Positions 8,244 to 16,694 are shown, counted from the stretch's first letter. The stretch is DNA of 64,000 bases from an uncultured Erythrobacter sp. (GCA_947495695.1 CANLZP010000003.1:248001-312000), one strand, 5' to 3'. Numbers and translations are program-made. The notes: a model not told the origin generated them from the letters alone.

Positions 8244-8690
8244 ATGCGTGACATTCGCCTGTTGAATGCGCCGTTTGATCCTGGTGCTTTGATTGCATCC
8301 TTTAGCGCTGCCAATCCGGGATTGGGCGGGGTCTGCAGCTTCGTTGGTGAAGTGCGCGGCGAACAGGATGTCACTGCGCTGGAATTGTCGCATTACGAAC
8401 CAATTACCCTGGCCGGGATGGAGCAGTTGGCCGATTCCGCCTTTGACCGGTTCGATTTAATGGGGCTTTTGATGGTTCACCGAATCGGTGTGATCGGGCC
8501 GGGCGAACCTATTGTGTGCGTCTCAGCCGCTGCACTCCATCGCCGCGGAGCCATCGATGCGGTGGATTTCTGTATGGACCATCTGAAGAGCGCTGCCTGG
8601 TTCTGGAAGCGTGAGCAACGCAGCGATGGGTGGCATTGGATTGAGCCGCGCGCCGACGATTATGCAGATCGGTCGCGTTGGGAGAAATAA
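8244..8690 (+). CDS. moaE: Molybdopterin synthase catalytic subunit
   Basis: A 148-residue protein that inserts two sulfurs from MoaD into precursor Z. Recognisable stretches are GGVCSFVGEVRGEQ near the start, LELSHYEPITLAGMEQLAD, the VMVHRIG-like LLMVHRIGVIGPGEPIVCV segment, and MDHLKSAAWFWKREQ with the catalytic lysines. It is the last gene of the moaA-D-E run. No moaB/C or molybdoenzyme gene lies in the window. Confidence 0.94.
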   Translation: MRDIRLLNAPFDPGALIASFSAANPGLGGVCSFVGEVRGEQDVTALELSHYEPITLAGMEQLADSAFDRFDLMGLLMVHRIGVIGPGEPIVCVSAAALHRRGAIDAVDFCMDHLKSAAWFWKREQRSDGWHWIEPRADDYADRSRWEK

Positions 8691-8700
8691 TCTCCGCAGT

Positions 8701-8714
8701 TTGATCTAGAACAA
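8701..8714. promoter_or_regulatory. Candidate FNR/FnrL box
   Basis: TTGATCTAGAACAA matches nine of ten fixed positions of the FNR consensus TTGAT-N4-ATCAA. It lies 54 bases upstream of the ATG at 8769, and a gene for an FnrL-type regulator is encoded nearby. Binding is inferred from the sequence only. Confidence 0.5.
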
Positions 8715-8768
8715 TGTAGGCTTGGGCCAAAGACGCCAATTTGCTCTCATCATTCAGGAGCAAACATC

Positions 8769-9191
8769 ATGTCCAAACTCGCCACACAGGAATTTATCGC
8801 TGAGAAAGCCCGTATCGTCGAGGCTCCTCGTGCGCCTACCCAAGTGGATCGCAGCTTCGAAGTGCCGAGAGTAGTGTATGGTGCAACCGTTGCGCTCTAC
8901 CTTGGCTTTCTGGCGATCATGGCCGCTGGTTTCTCAAGCCCAGGATTGATTATCCCAATGGCTATCTTCACCGTCATCATCATCGGCGGTTTTGGAATTC
9001 CCATGGTGTGGACCAGGCTCGCGCCTGAAACCCGTCAGCGTGCGCTGGGTTGGGGCGAATTTGCCAATAAAGGTATCATGACCAACACAGGTCGGCTGAC
9101 ACCGCGCGATGCTGCCATTCAAATGCTGATCTTGCCTGTCTTGATCGTGTTTTGGGGACTTGCCGTGGTGACAATAGCCGCCCTGATCTAA
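8769..9191 (+). CDS. Small membrane protein of unknown function
   Basis: A 140-residue protein with a 35-residue polar head and about three hydrophobic spans (near residues 36-58, 59-80 and 117-138) joined by a basic loop (RLAPETRQRALGWGEF). I do not recognise the family. The start has a good AGGAG at 8756-8760. A near-consensus FNR box lies just upstream and the FnrL gene converges on it, its stop overlapping this one by 4 bases. This suggests, but does not show, a gene switched by oxygen supply, perhaps linked to the respiratory membrane. Confidence 0.75.
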   Translation: MSKLATQEFIAEKARIVEAPRAPTQVDRSFEVPRVVYGATVALYLGFLAIMAAGFSSPGLIIPMAIFTVIIIGGFGIPMVWTRLAPETRQRALGWGEFANKGIMTNTGRLTPRDAAIQMLILPVLIVFWGLAVVTIAALI

Positions 9192-9886
9192 AGCACTTCC
9201 CTGCCGGAGAGGGCCTGCAGGTGCGCGGGGTCGAGCATTTCGATCCCGCGTTTGCCTGTGCGCTTAATCGCGCCCAATTCTTCCAATTCGCCCAGCTTGC
9301 GGCTGACTGTTTCAATTGTAAGCCCGAGCATATTGGCCATCTCGCCGCGGGTTAGTGGCAATTCGAACCGATCCGCAGGATGGCAAGGCGAAGTGCTGGC
9401 AGCCTGCGCAAAATCATGCAGCAAAGCGGCAAGCCGCGTTTCCGCGCTGCCATGCGCCGTCATCTCAAGCATGCTGCGGGTGGCGTGCAAATCTTCTTGA
9501 GACCGGCGCAACAATGCGCGGGTAAGGGAGGGGTAGTCCTCCAGCGCTTGTTCGATGTCCTTGCGACCAAATGTGCACAAGGTGCTGTCGGTCAATGCAA
9601 CAACATCATGGCTGGCAAAGGGCGAAAACATCTCTCCGATAAAGCCTGCGGGATGCACCAGCGCCAAAATTTGCTCATTCCCGTCGATATCGTGGGCGCT
9701 GATCTTTAGCGCTCCGCTGACCAGCGTTGCGCAGGCGGTTTGCTGATCGCCCGCTGCAAACAACATCTCTCCACGTTTTAGGTAACGCGTACGGCCTGAT
9801 CTGGCCAAAGCTTCGCGTTCTTCAGGTTCCAGAACAGCACAGGCTGCACTGTCACGAACGGGGCAAGTGGCGCAGGCTAGGTTCAT
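9188..9886 (-). CDS. fnrL: FnrL-type Crp/Fnr oxygen-sensing regulator
   Basis: A 232-residue Crp/Fnr transcription factor. Its N-terminus has Cys5-x2-Cys8-x7-Cys16, with a fourth Cys104 in the cyclic-nucleotide-type barrel; the x2/x7 spacing and the 88-residue distance to the fourth Cys are those of alphaproteobacterial FnrL. These would hold an oxygen-labile [4Fe-4S] cluster. The C-terminal helix-turn-helix reads MANMLGLTIETVSRKLGELE, with the E-x2-SR recognition residues of FNR, so TTGAT-N4-ATCAA sites are expected. Its start overlaps the stop of the upstream lipoprotein gene by 4 bases. Confidence 0.92.
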   Translation of the reverse strand: MNLACATCPVRDSAACAVLEPEEREALARSGRTRYLKRGEMLFAAGDQQTACATLVSGALKISAHDIDGNEQILALVHPAGFIGEMFSPFASHDVVALTDSTLCTFGRKDIEQALEDYPSLTRALLRRSQEDLHATRSMLEMTAHGSAETRLAALLHDFAQAASTSPCHPADRFELPLTRGEMANMLGLTIETVSRKLGELEELGAIKRTGKRGIEMLDPAHLQALSGREVL

Positions 9887-10413
9887 GGTTTGAGCATGCG
9901 ATAGAATGAATCGAGCATCACGTTCTGCTGCATCATCAGGCTGTTGATTCGCGTTTGGGCTGCCGAGATTTTGTCTGTGGGTGCAAAACTTGTTGCCGCC
10001 TGTGCCTCGATCAAGTCGAGATCACCCAAAGCCTTAAGTGTGGCACTGCGATAAGCTGCCAGATCGGCCAACTGCACTTGAGCCGCCGCCCATTCATTGG
10101 ATTCTACACCCAGGCCCATCGCCTGCTCTACCGTCACAGCAACATTCGGGGCCATGGCAGTGAATGCAGCATGCGCATCGTCTGCTTCCTGGACAAGGCT
10201 GGCCAGCCTTTGGTCAAGGTCAGGATTGGGCTCATCGGGCGCTGTGGGCGTTGTTTCTGCGTCAGTAGATCCGGCCACACTCAAAGTGCCATAGACCCGC
10301 TCCGCATCTGTCTGAGCAAGAGAGGGGTAGCGGTCACCTGACGCGGTGCAGCCAACCAACAATAGACTGGTTACCAGAATCGCATGGATCGAGAAGTTAG
10401 GCTTCAGAGTCAT
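9883..10413 (-). CDS. Putative lipoprotein of unknown function
   Basis: A 176-residue protein starting MTLKPNFSIHAILVTSLLLVGCTASG; LLVGC is a lipobox, so Cys after the hydrophobic stretch is probably acylated and the protein membrane-tethered. The rest is helical and Ala/Gln/Asp-rich with no motif known to me. A GTG/ATG-type start 18 bases upstream is possible, but the ATG at 10413 gives a proper signal peptide. Its stop overlaps the fnrL start by 4 bases, so the two are cotranscribed. Confidence 0.75.
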   Translation of the reverse strand: MTLKPNFSIHAILVTSLLLVGCTASGDRYPSLAQTDAERVYGTLSVAGSTDAETTPTAPDEPNPDLDQRLASLVQEADDAHAAFTAMAPNVAVTVEQAMGLGVESNEWAAAQVQLADLAAYRSATLKALGDLDLIEAQAATSFAPTDKISAAQTRINSLMMQQNVMLDSFYRMLKP

Positions 10414-10509
10414 CGTGCAATCCCATAGCATGTAGCTTGGCCGGTGCCACCACTATGCGAAGCCACCACGCGTCACCACATATGTGATGCAAAAAGCATC
10501 GATCTAGCG

Positions 10510-10538
10510 TTGACTTGGCCGCGTCCATCCCTTAACGG
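10510..10538 (+). promoter_or_regulatory. Putative sigma-70 promoter of rplU-rpmA
   Basis: TTGACT (10510-10515) and TAACGG (10533-10538) are separated by 17 bases, giving a plausible housekeeping promoter about 95 bases upstream of the rplU start. The -35 is strong and the -10 weak. The remaining leader has a short CCGCC/GGCGG hairpin at 10558-10572. Confidence 0.45.
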
Positions 10539-10632
10539 CACCGTTCTTTCCGGCAGCCCGCCAATTAGGCGGAGCGTCGGGCGCGCCTCCTTCATGTGAA
10601 GGGGCACAGCTTTAGATTGAGAGTATACCACC

Positions 10633-11145
10633 ATGTTCGCAGTAGTGCGCACGGGCGGCAAACAATACCGGGTTGCCGCCGGAGACAAAATCGCTGTTGA
10701 GAAACTCGCTGGTGAAGCGGGTGATACGGTTACGCTGGGCGACGTCCTGCTGGCCGGTGAAGGCGATTCGATTGCCGACGCCGCCAAGGTTACTGTTTCG
10801 GCAGAAATCATCGCTCAGGCGAAGGGTGAAAAGGTTGTCGTTTTCAAAAAGCGTCGCCGTCACAACTATCGCCGTAAGGCGGGCCATCGTCAGCAGATGA
10901 CTTTGCTGCGCATCACCGATGTGGGCGAGGGCAAGAAGGCGCCTGCTAAGAAGGCGGCTCCTGCCAAGAAGGCCGAAACCGAAGCGAAAGCAGCTCCTGC
11001 TGAAAAAGCTCCGGCCAAAAAGGCTCCAGCCAAGAAGCCGGCAGCGGCCAAGACAACCGCTGCGGCCAAAAAGCCCGCTGCAAAGAAAGCACCAGCCAAG
11101 AAGGCTCCCGCTAAGAAAGCGGCGCCCAAGGCTGATAAGAAGTAA
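10633..11145 (+). CDS. rplU: 50S ribosomal protein L21 with lysine/alanine-rich tail
   Basis: Residues 1-100 are ordinary L21 ([20 protein letters not shown] at the start, [20 protein letters not shown] near residue 80), a 23S-rRNA-binding protein of the large subunit. Residues from about 100 to 170 form an extra tail of [13 protein letters not shown]-like repeats, similar to histone-H1-like or HU-type tails. Such extensions are known on L21 in some alphaproteobacteria. The tail is encoded by imperfect DNA repeats and may vary in length between strains. rpmA follows after 11 bases. Confidence 0.95.
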   Translation: MFAVVRTGGKQYRVAAGDKIAVEKLAGEAGDTVTLGDVLLAGEGDSIADAAKVTVSAEIIAQAKGEKVVVFKKRRRHNYRRKAGHRQQMTLLRITDVGEGKKAPAKKAAPAKKAETEAKAAPAEKAPAKKAPAKKPAAAKTTAAAKKPAAKKAPAKKAPAKKAAPKADKK

Positions 11146-11156
11146 GGATCTGAACC

Positions 11157-11426
11157 ATGGCACATAAAAAAGCAGGCGGTTCATCGCGTAACGGTCGCGA
11201 TTCAGAAGGTCGGCGCTTAGGCGTTAAAAAATTCGGCAGCCAGCAAGTGATTGCGGGCAACATTATCGTGCGCCAGCGCGGCACCAAGTTCTATGCGGCG
11301 AATAATGTCGGCATGGGCAAGGACCACACGCTGTTTGCGCTAACCGATGGCGTGGTCCGATTCCACAAAGGCAAGCTAGGCCGCAAATATGTGTCGGTAG
11401 ACATGATGGCGGAAGCAGCCGAATAA
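11157..11426 (+). CDS. rpmA: 50S ribosomal protein L27
   Basis: An 89-residue L27 with the standard N-terminus [21 protein letters not shown], which reaches the peptidyl-transferase centre, and IVRQRGTKF and [14 protein letters not shown] in the body. It forms the usual rplU-rpmA pair. There is no N-terminal extension of the kind that is cleaved in Firmicutes. A long hairpin terminator follows. Confidence 0.97.
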   Translation: MAHKKAGGSSRNGRDSEGRRLGVKKFGSQQVIAGNIIVRQRGTKFYAANNVGMGKDHTLFALTDGVVRFHKGKLGRKYVSVDMMAEAAE

Positions 11427-11488
11427 CCGGACGGTTCGATAAAGGGATCGTCCACCAGGGACGGTCCTAGCCGGGCATACCGGCACCG

Positions 11489-11522
11489 AAGAGGGAGATA
11501 GGGCCAGACCTGTCTCCCTCTT
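11489..11522 (+). terminator. Hairpin terminator after rpmA
   Basis: AAGAGGGAGATAGG (11489-11502) pairs with CCTGTCTCCCTCTT (11509-11522) over 14 positions, including one T-G wobble, around a 6-base loop. The T-run after it is poor (GTCGTTTC), so it may be a weak terminator or an RNA-stabilising stem. Confidence 0.6.
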
Positions 11523-11625
11523 GTCGTTTCTCCCTCTCAAATCGCGTCGAATTCGGGTTCGGCGCAATCAAGTTGTCACGCGGCGCCTCTATCCGGCTCT
11601 TGCGGGGCGAGTAGGAGAGAGAATC

Positions 11626-12156
11626 GTGTTCCACCGCACACAAAGGCTATTGCTGCGGCCTATCTGGCCCGAAGATTGGAAGATCATATTGGGCGGCATT
11701 GCCGATGAAGGCGTCGTGCGCAACCTTGCGCGCGCTCCATGGCCTTACACCGCCGAGGATGCACAAGCCTTCGCCAATCTTCCTGTTTCTGATCCGCGCT
11801 GTCCGCGTTTTTTGATCACGCGCGCGCGTGATGGAGCTTTGCTGGGTTGTATCGGGCTGGACGAGAAAGACGGAATTGTAGAGCTGGGATATTGGATCGC
11901 TCGGCCATATTGGGGGCAAGGCATTGCGACAGAGGCAGGACAAGCGGTGATCGATGTGGCGCGCATGATCGGTCACACCCATCTTTGTGCCGGGCACTTT
12001 GTCGATAATCCGGCATCGGGCAAGGTGTTGAGAAAGCTGGGCTTTCAGCCGCAGGGCAAGACAAGCTACCGTCATAGCTGCGGGCGCGGCATGAAGGCTC
12101 CTGCGCATGAATACACCTTGGATCTGTCGACTGCCGAGGCCATGCGAGCGGCCTAG
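11626..12156 (+). CDS. GNAT family N-acetyltransferase (RimJ/RimL-like)
   Basis: A 176-residue acetyltransferase with the RimJ/RimL-type order: RTQRLLLRPIWPEDW at the N-terminus, GCIGLDEKDGIVELGYWIARPYWGQGIATEA in the middle (the G-Q-G-I-A-T acetyl-CoA loop), and NPASGKVLRKLGFQ near the end. Ribosomal or other protein N-termini are likely substrates by family, but this is not shown. I choose GTG 11626 because an AGGAGAGAG lies just upstream and homology begins there; the frame is open back to 11521 across the rpmA terminator. Confidence 0.85.
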   Translation: MFHRTQRLLLRPIWPEDWKIILGGIADEGVVRNLARAPWPYTAEDAQAFANLPVSDPRCPRFLITRARDGALLGCIGLDEKDGIVELGYWIARPYWGQGIATEAGQAVIDVARMIGHTHLCAGHFVDNPASGKVLRKLGFQPQGKTSYRHSCGRGMKAPAHEYTLDLSTAEAMRAA

Positions 12157-12193
12157 CCGCATCAACTTTGAAAAAGCTTTTTGGGCAAAGAAC

Positions 12194-12234
12194 TAAGAAA
12201 CCCCGGTGCCTGGTGGAGGGCTCCGGGGTTCTTT
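12194..12234. terminator. Terminator hairpin between convergent genes
   Basis: AACCCCGG (12199-12206) pairs with CCGGGGTT (12223-12230), and the stem can be extended by AAG/CTT with one bulged A. The plus strand continues CTTTATT. It lies between the acetyltransferase and the convergent PF10118 gene and can serve either. Confidence 0.6.
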
Positions 12235-12257
12235 ATTGGTCCAAATGTTTGGCTGTT

Positions 12258-13139
12258 TTACTCGGCCGGCATCAAGGCGTCTTCAAACTCGCCTTCATAT
12301 TTGCCAATCAGCTCGCGGTCATCGTGATCCCATGGGTGGAAGCCGGGTTTGAAATAGGCCAGCCATGCCGGGAAGATGCGCGTCACAACACCCGGGCTAA
12401 CGGTGAGATATTTGAACAGGCCCCAGCGTGCTTTCCAACCCGTGATGCCATCTTGCGCAAGCAGGTTAAGCGAATCGTTCCAACGATTGCGGAAGAAGCG
12501 TGAGGTGACGGACAGCATCACGATGCTGCGCACTTTCCACGCTTTCCAGCCTGACCAATCCTTGGTGGCGTGCAGCCAAGTGTCATAGGCGACACCCTTG
12601 TGCTCAACCTCTTCAACAGAGTGCCAGCGCCACATGTCGCGCACTTCTGGATCGGCGTTTTCAAAATGCTTGGGATTGGCGAGGAATTCATGCGCCATCA
12701 TCGCGGTGTAATGTTCCAACGCCATCGTCACGGCCAGATTGGCAATCGCTGGGCGATCCTTGGTCAGCAGGAGCATTTCCTCCACTCGCTTGTCGATCGC
12801 CTTGATGTCATATCCGGCATCTTCAGCCAGGCGGTTAAAGGCGATGTGTTCGCGAGTGTGGTTGATTTCCTGCTTCACGAAAGCGCGAATTTCTGCCGCC
12901 AACTTTGGTGGCGCGCCCTCGCGATGAGCCTTAACCGCTTCGATAAAGAAGGCCTCGCCACGCGGAAATGTGGCTGACAATGCGTTGTGCCAGGCGGTGC
13001 CAAAGGGTTCGCCTGCCCACCAGCGCGATGGCTTTGTGTCGCGATTGAAACGTTCATCCCGCACGGTGATCTCTAGATCGGTGGGAGTAGGGCCGGAAGT
13101 GTCGGTCGTTTCGACATCGATTTTGGTTTGCGCGTTCAT
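12258..13139 (-). CDS. PF10118-type predicted metal-dependent hydrolase
   Basis: A 293-residue protein of the family described as predicted metal-dependent hydrolase (PF10118). Metal-ligand-like clusters are FVKQEINHTREHIAFNRL (E-x2-H-x2-EH), ALEHYTAMMAHEFL and WRWHSVEEVEHKGVAYD; this E/H pattern on helices resembles ferritin-like di-iron proteins. The biochemical reaction is unknown to me. It diverges from a TetR regulator, and two near-identical 23-bp dyad sites lie 24-71 bases upstream of its start, so repression by that TetR protein is likely. Confidence 0.85.
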   Translation of the reverse strand: MNAQTKIDVETTDTSGPTPTDLEITVRDERFNRDTKPSRWWAGEPFGTAWHNALSATFPRGEAFFIEAVKAHREGAPPKLAAEIRAFVKQEINHTREHIAFNRLAEDAGYDIKAIDKRVEEMLLLTKDRPAIANLAVTMALEHYTAMMAHEFLANPKHFENADPEVRDMWRWHSVEEVEHKGVAYDTWLHATKDWSGWKAWKVRSIVMLSVTSRFFRNRWNDSLNLLAQDGITGWKARWGLFKYLTVSPGVVTRIFPAWLAYFKPGFHPWDHDDRELIGKYEGEFEDALMPAE

Positions 13140-13162
13140 CAGAAATCCTGAGGGTTGAAAAG

Positions 13163-13185
13163 CTTACTAACATCAATGTTAATAG
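13163..13185. promoter_or_regulatory. Operator 1 for the TetR regulator (predicted)
   Basis: The core TAACATCAATGTTA at 13168-13181 has arms TAACAT/ATGTTA, flanked by CTTAC and ATAG. A copy with four differences begins 25 bases further on. It sits 24 bases upstream of the PF10118 start, where RNA polymerase would bind. Confidence 0.65.
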
Positions 13186-13187
13186 CC

Positions 13188-13210
13188 CTTACTGACATTG
13201 ATGTCAATAG
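13188..13210. promoter_or_regulatory. Operator 2 for the TetR regulator (predicted)
   Basis: The core TGACATTGATGTCA at 13193-13206 has arms TGACAT/ATGTCA, with the same CTTAC and ATAG flanks as operator 1. Compared with operator 1, the change at arm position 2 (A to G) is matched by the change at its partner (T to C), so dyad symmetry is kept. Confidence 0.65.
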
Positions 13211-13362
13211 TGTAATATGGCTTCTATCCAATGGCTTGTCATCGGGTTGACCCAAATAGGGTCCGCGCGCGCTTGCTCTGCATGCTTGAGCTTTCGCGCG
13301 ATGGTCTCTAATCCGTACAGATCAGCCTTCTGTGGAAGGTCTGGAGGGATTCGGAACACAAT

Positions 13363-13962
13363 ATGACAGGTCGCAAACGTCTGACGCCTCAGGAATCGCG
13401 CCAATCCGCGCTGCAAGCGGCGCGCGCTTTGTTGATTGAAAGCGGGCCGCAATCTGTCACTTTAAAGGCGGTGGCCGGGCGCATAGGCCGCACGCATGCA
13501 AACTTGCTCCACCATTTTGGCTCTGCCTCAGGTTTACAGAAGGAGCTGGCCCGCCATCTGAGCGAGACCGTGTGCGAAACGATCAAGCACGCTGTCGAAG
13601 CGAGCCGGGCGGGGCTGGGCTCACCGCGCGAAGTGGTCGATCTGGCGTTTGATGCTTTTGACAAGGAAGGCGCGGGCGCGCTTGCCAGTTGGATGATCCT
13701 GACGGGCAATGAAGATGCTCTCAGCCCGATTGTCGAAACTATCCATCAATTGGTGGACGAGATCGCTCCCGACGAAGCGGCCAATCATGGCGGCGCAATG
13801 CGCTTGCACGAAGAGACCCTTGCACTGGTCTTGATGGCCATGGGTGATGCGTTGATCGGATCGGCGCTGGCCCGTTCGCTTGGGCTACCAGAAACCGCAG
13901 CCCGTGATCGGGCAGAGCGTATGCTCGAAGGTTCAATCGATCTGGTCAATCAGCAGGGGTAA
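13363..13962 (+). CDS. TetR/AcrR family transcriptional regulator
   Basis: A 199-residue regulator. The N-terminal helix-turn-helix is QSALQAARALLIESGPQS followed by VTLKAVAGRIGRTHANLLHHFG, the classic TetR pattern in which LLHHFG replaces the usual LYYHF. The C-terminal ligand-binding domain is not specific enough to name a ligand. It is transcribed away from the PF10118 gene, and the paired dyads in the 223-base gap are its likely operators, probably also affecting its own promoter. It converges on ygfZ with a 17-base overlap of the coding ends. Confidence 0.92.
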   Translation: MTGRKRLTPQESRQSALQAARALLIESGPQSVTLKAVAGRIGRTHANLLHHFGSASGLQKELARHLSETVCETIKHAVEASRAGLGSPREVVDLAFDAFDKEGAGALASWMILTGNEDALSPIVETIHQLVDEIAPDEAANHGGAMRLHEETLALVLMAMGDALIGSALARSLGLPETAARDRAERMLEGSIDLVNQQG

Positions 13963-14704
13963 GAGCGCTTGCCAGCCATGCGGGAGCGTCTGCAGGATCA
14001 ATATCGGCTAGCCGCAAATGATCCACCGCCAGTCCCAATTGCGGATAGGCATGCTTGCGCCGCTTTTCTTGTGACTGATCCAGCGGAACCACCACCAGCC
14101 GCCGGTTGACCTTTTGGCGCCAGTTCATCCGCGCGGTGTTTTCTTGGCCAATATAGCAACCTTTGTCGAAGCTGACGCCGTTCAGCTCGACCGCATTTGT
14201 CTCAAGCCACAGGATATCGCCCAGTTCTGCTCGACCTTCGGGCACGCCGAGCGATAGGCGGTGGCGAAGCCAATCTGCGTCAGCCGCATTGTCTGTTTCG
14301 CAGATCTTGGCAATCCGTCGCTGACCCAAGTCGGCATGGCGGGGATCAGGCGCACCTTCATCTCCCCCTGTTTGCAATTGCCAATAAACGCCCAATGTTT
14401 CGTCGCGCTCGATCGCGATTTTGCGCCGCAAACGGTAGAGCGACAGGCGTTTCACCAATTCATCTGCAACTTCGGCTTCGCAATCCAGCAACAAGCCGCC
14501 TTGGTCTGCTGGCCAGACCAGAAAATCGAACATGGTCTTGCCTTGCGCGCTCAGCAGCGCGGCATAGGCTGGCAGAGTGGCGGTAACGTCATTTGTCACC
14601 AAACCTTGCAGGAATTCGGCGACATTTTCGCTGTCATCGATCGGGCTGAGCCGAACTACGGCCCGTTCAAACAATCGCGCAAGTTGAGGGGAATTGTCGC
14701 TCAT
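13946..14704 (-). CDS. ygfZ: YgfZ/GcvT-fold protein (Fe-S cluster assembly)
   Basis: A 252-residue folate-binding protein of the YgfZ/IBA57 family, which assists assembly or repair of certain [4Fe-4S] proteins. The family signature K-G-C-Y-x-G-Q-E is present as SFDKGCYIGQENTARM, together with the GcvT-like N-terminus and VTNDVTATLPAYAALLSAQGKTMFD. The start ATG at 14704 overlaps the stop of the upstream ATP-grasp gene by 4 bases, so the two are coupled. Confidence 0.9.
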   Translation of the reverse strand: MSDNSPQLARLFERAVVRLSPIDDSENVAEFLQGLVTNDVTATLPAYAALLSAQGKTMFDFLVWPADQGGLLLDCEAEVADELVKRLSLYRLRRKIAIERDETLGVYWQLQTGGDEGAPDPRHADLGQRRIAKICETDNAADADWLRHRLSLGVPEGRAELGDILWLETNAVELNGVSFDKGCYIGQENTARMNWRQKVNRRLVVVPLDQSQEKRRKHAYPQLGLAVDHLRLADIDPADAPAWLASALTPAD

Positions 14705-15591
14705 GATGGGGTCAGTCTCCGATTGATGGCTGCGGTCAGGCGCGCACCCAATTCGGGGCCCTGCTTGGGATAGAGATAGGGTTCGATCATCTCCGCTTCC
14801 ATAAGCAGCAAGGAATTTTCCGGGCCACGCACCATATCGATCCGGGCATACAGAGGAGTTTCAAAGGGCACAGAGGCAATAATGGCCGCTGCCGCTGACC
14901 GATCTTCGGCAGACGGGGTGACCGCTTCCTCTGTGCCACCATAAAGCGATTGGATGCGGTAATCGCCCTCAGCGGCCCGCTTGATCAGGGCGTGGGAAAA
15001 CTCTCCATCTATGAAGATTAGCGAATATTCGCCCTCTTTCTGAATGGCGGGCATAAAAGGTTGCAGCATGGCCGGGCGATCCATCTGCCAATCTGCGGGA
15101 AAATTGCCGCGGTTGAAGATGCTTTGCCCCTCAGCACCGGCGCCCACTTGCCGCTTGACCACGATTGTGTCGCTTTCGAAGGCTGTAAAGGCTGCTTCAA
15201 CATCACTGGGATTGGCGCGGTCCAGCCATAAGGTGGGGATGGTGCTGGCTCCCTTGCTAGCCAGATCCTTGAGATAGGTTTTGCGCATATTCCATCGGAC
15301 AAGCTGGCTTGGATTGCAGACCGTTATCCCGGCCGCCTCCAAAGCCTCCAACCGAGATAGGAATTCGTGCTCGCGGTCCTGATAATTCCACGCCGTGCCC
15401 AGCATCACCAGATCCAGTCCGGCAAATTGATCGAGCGGTGCTGCCCAATCGATGACGGTAAAGTCATGTCCGGCCTGTTCGATGTGTGGCTGGATCGCTT
15501 TGACCGATAGATCATGTTCAAACGCGTCTTCCCTGCGGCCTTTTGCGCCAGGAAGGGTGGTTTCGCATGCGAGAAATCCGATTCGTGCCAT
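14701..15591 (-). CDS. ATP-grasp domain protein
   Basis: A 296-residue protein that begins MARIGFLACETTLPGAKGRRED. It has features of an ATP-grasp fold: NMRKTYLKDLASKGASTIPT, VVKRQVGAGAEGQSIF in the phosphate-binding region, YSLIFIDGEFSHALIKRAA, and ARIDMVRGPENSLLLMEAEMIEPYLY with acidic Mg2+ ligands. It resembles RimK-like or glutathione-synthetase-like ligases of unknown substrate. The open frame extends to 15741, but that would run far into pyrC; ATG 15591 is the sensible start. It diverges from pyrC with a 65-base gap and is coupled to ygfZ. Confidence 0.85.
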   Translation of the reverse strand: MARIGFLACETTLPGAKGRREDAFEHDLSVKAIQPHIEQAGHDFTVIDWAAPLDQFAGLDLVMLGTAWNYQDREHEFLSRLEALEAAGITVCNPSQLVRWNMRKTYLKDLASKGASTIPTLWLDRANPSDVEAAFTAFESDTIVVKRQVGAGAEGQSIFNRGNFPADWQMDRPAMLQPFMPAIQKEGEYSLIFIDGEFSHALIKRAAEGDYRIQSLYGGTEEAVTPSAEDRSAAAAIIASVPFETPLYARIDMVRGPENSLLLMEAEMIEPYLYPKQGPELGARLTAAINRRLTPS

Positions 15592-15656
15592 GAAAATTGC
15601 CCTACTGCGCGCCAGAGGGGCTGGAAAGACCGCGATTGCACGACTATCGCGCAGAC

Positions 15657-16694
15657 ATGGCACAAACGCTGACAATTCGCCGCCCCGATGATTGGCATGT
15701 TCACCTGCGCGATGGCGCGATGCTGCGCGATTGCGTGGCATACACTGCGCGCCAGTTTGCGCGGGCGATTGTTATGCCCAATCTGTCCCCGCCGGTGACC
15801 GACACGGCAAGCGCGCTGGCCTATCGCGAGCGGATTTTGGCGGCTGTGCCGGATGGCATGGACTTCACCCCGCTGATGACATGCTATTTGACCGACACGA
15901 CCGATCCCGACGATCTGGCAAAGGGTAAAGCGCAGGGCGTGTTCACGGCAGCCAAATTGTATCCTGCCAATGCCACGACCAATTCCGCCCATGGGGTCAG
16001 CGATATGGCCAAGCTGGATCCGGTCTTTGCCCGCATGGAATCAGAAGGCATCATCCTGTGCATTCATGGCGAAGTGACCGAGAGCGAGATCGACATCTTC
16101 GATCGCGAGGCTGAGTTTATCGAGCGACATTTGCGCCGGATCGTTGCGCAATTTCCTAAGCTGAAGGTGGTGTTCGAACACATCACCACCAGCGATGCGG
16201 TGGATTTTGTTCTCGCCTCATCCGACAATGTGGCGGCTACGATTACGCCGCAGCATCTCCACATCAACCGTAACGCTATGCTGGTGGGTGGGATGCAGCC
16301 GCATGCTTATTGCCTGCCGGTGGCCAAACGCGAGCAACACCGGTTGGCCCTGCGCAAGGCGGCAACATCCGGCTCGCCCAAATTCTTCCTGGGAACAGAC
16401 AGCGCCCCGCATACGCGAGAGGCCAAGGAATCGGCTTGCGGCTGTGCCGGTATTTTCAACGCACCCTATGCCTTGGAAAGCTATCTCACCGTGTTTGAGG
16501 AGGAAGGTGCCCTGGATCAATTCGAAGGCTTTGCCTCGTTATTTGGACCGGCCTTCTATGGCCTACTGGTCAACGAAACCTCTGTGCGTTTGAGCAAGAA
16601 TGATACCGTTGTGCCCGAAGTGCTGAGCGCTGATAATAGCGAAATTGTGCCCTTTCATGCGGGAAAAACGCTCGGTTGGCACTTTGAGGGTTAG
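15657..16694 (+). CDS. pyrC: Dihydroorotase (type II, PyrC)
   Basis: A 345-residue zinc amidohydrolase that closes carbamoyl-aspartate to dihydroorotate in pyrimidine synthesis. The start [20 protein letters not shown] carries the metal-binding H-x-H; other family stretches are [15 protein letters not shown] (carbamylated Lys), [18 protein letters not shown] and [16 protein letters not shown]. This is the E. coli-type, homodimeric enzyme. The frame is open from 15597, but conservation begins at ATG 15657. It converges on rarD with a 4-base overlap of the stop codons. Confidence 0.96.
   Translation: MAQTLTIRRPDDWHVHLRDGAMLRDCVAYTARQFARAIVMPNLSPPVTDTASALAYRERILAAVPDGMDFTPLMTCYLTDTTDPDDLAKGKAQGVFTAAKLYPANATTNSAHGVSDMAKLDPVFARMESEGIILCIHGEVTESEIDIFDREAEFIERHLRRIVAQFPKLKVVFEHITTSDAVDFVLASSDNVAATITPQHLHINRNAMLVGGMQPHAYCLPVAKREQHRLALRKAATSGSPKFFLGTDSAPHTREAKESACGCAGIFNAPYALESYLTVFEEEGALDQFEGFASLFGPAFYGLLVNETSVRLSKNDTVVPEVLSADNSEIVPFHAGKTLGWHFEG

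Noticed and set aside
10612-11184. Gly/Leu/Ser-rich frames antisense to rplU
   Set aside because: They are the complement of the Lys/Ala repeat tail of L21 and have no independent support.
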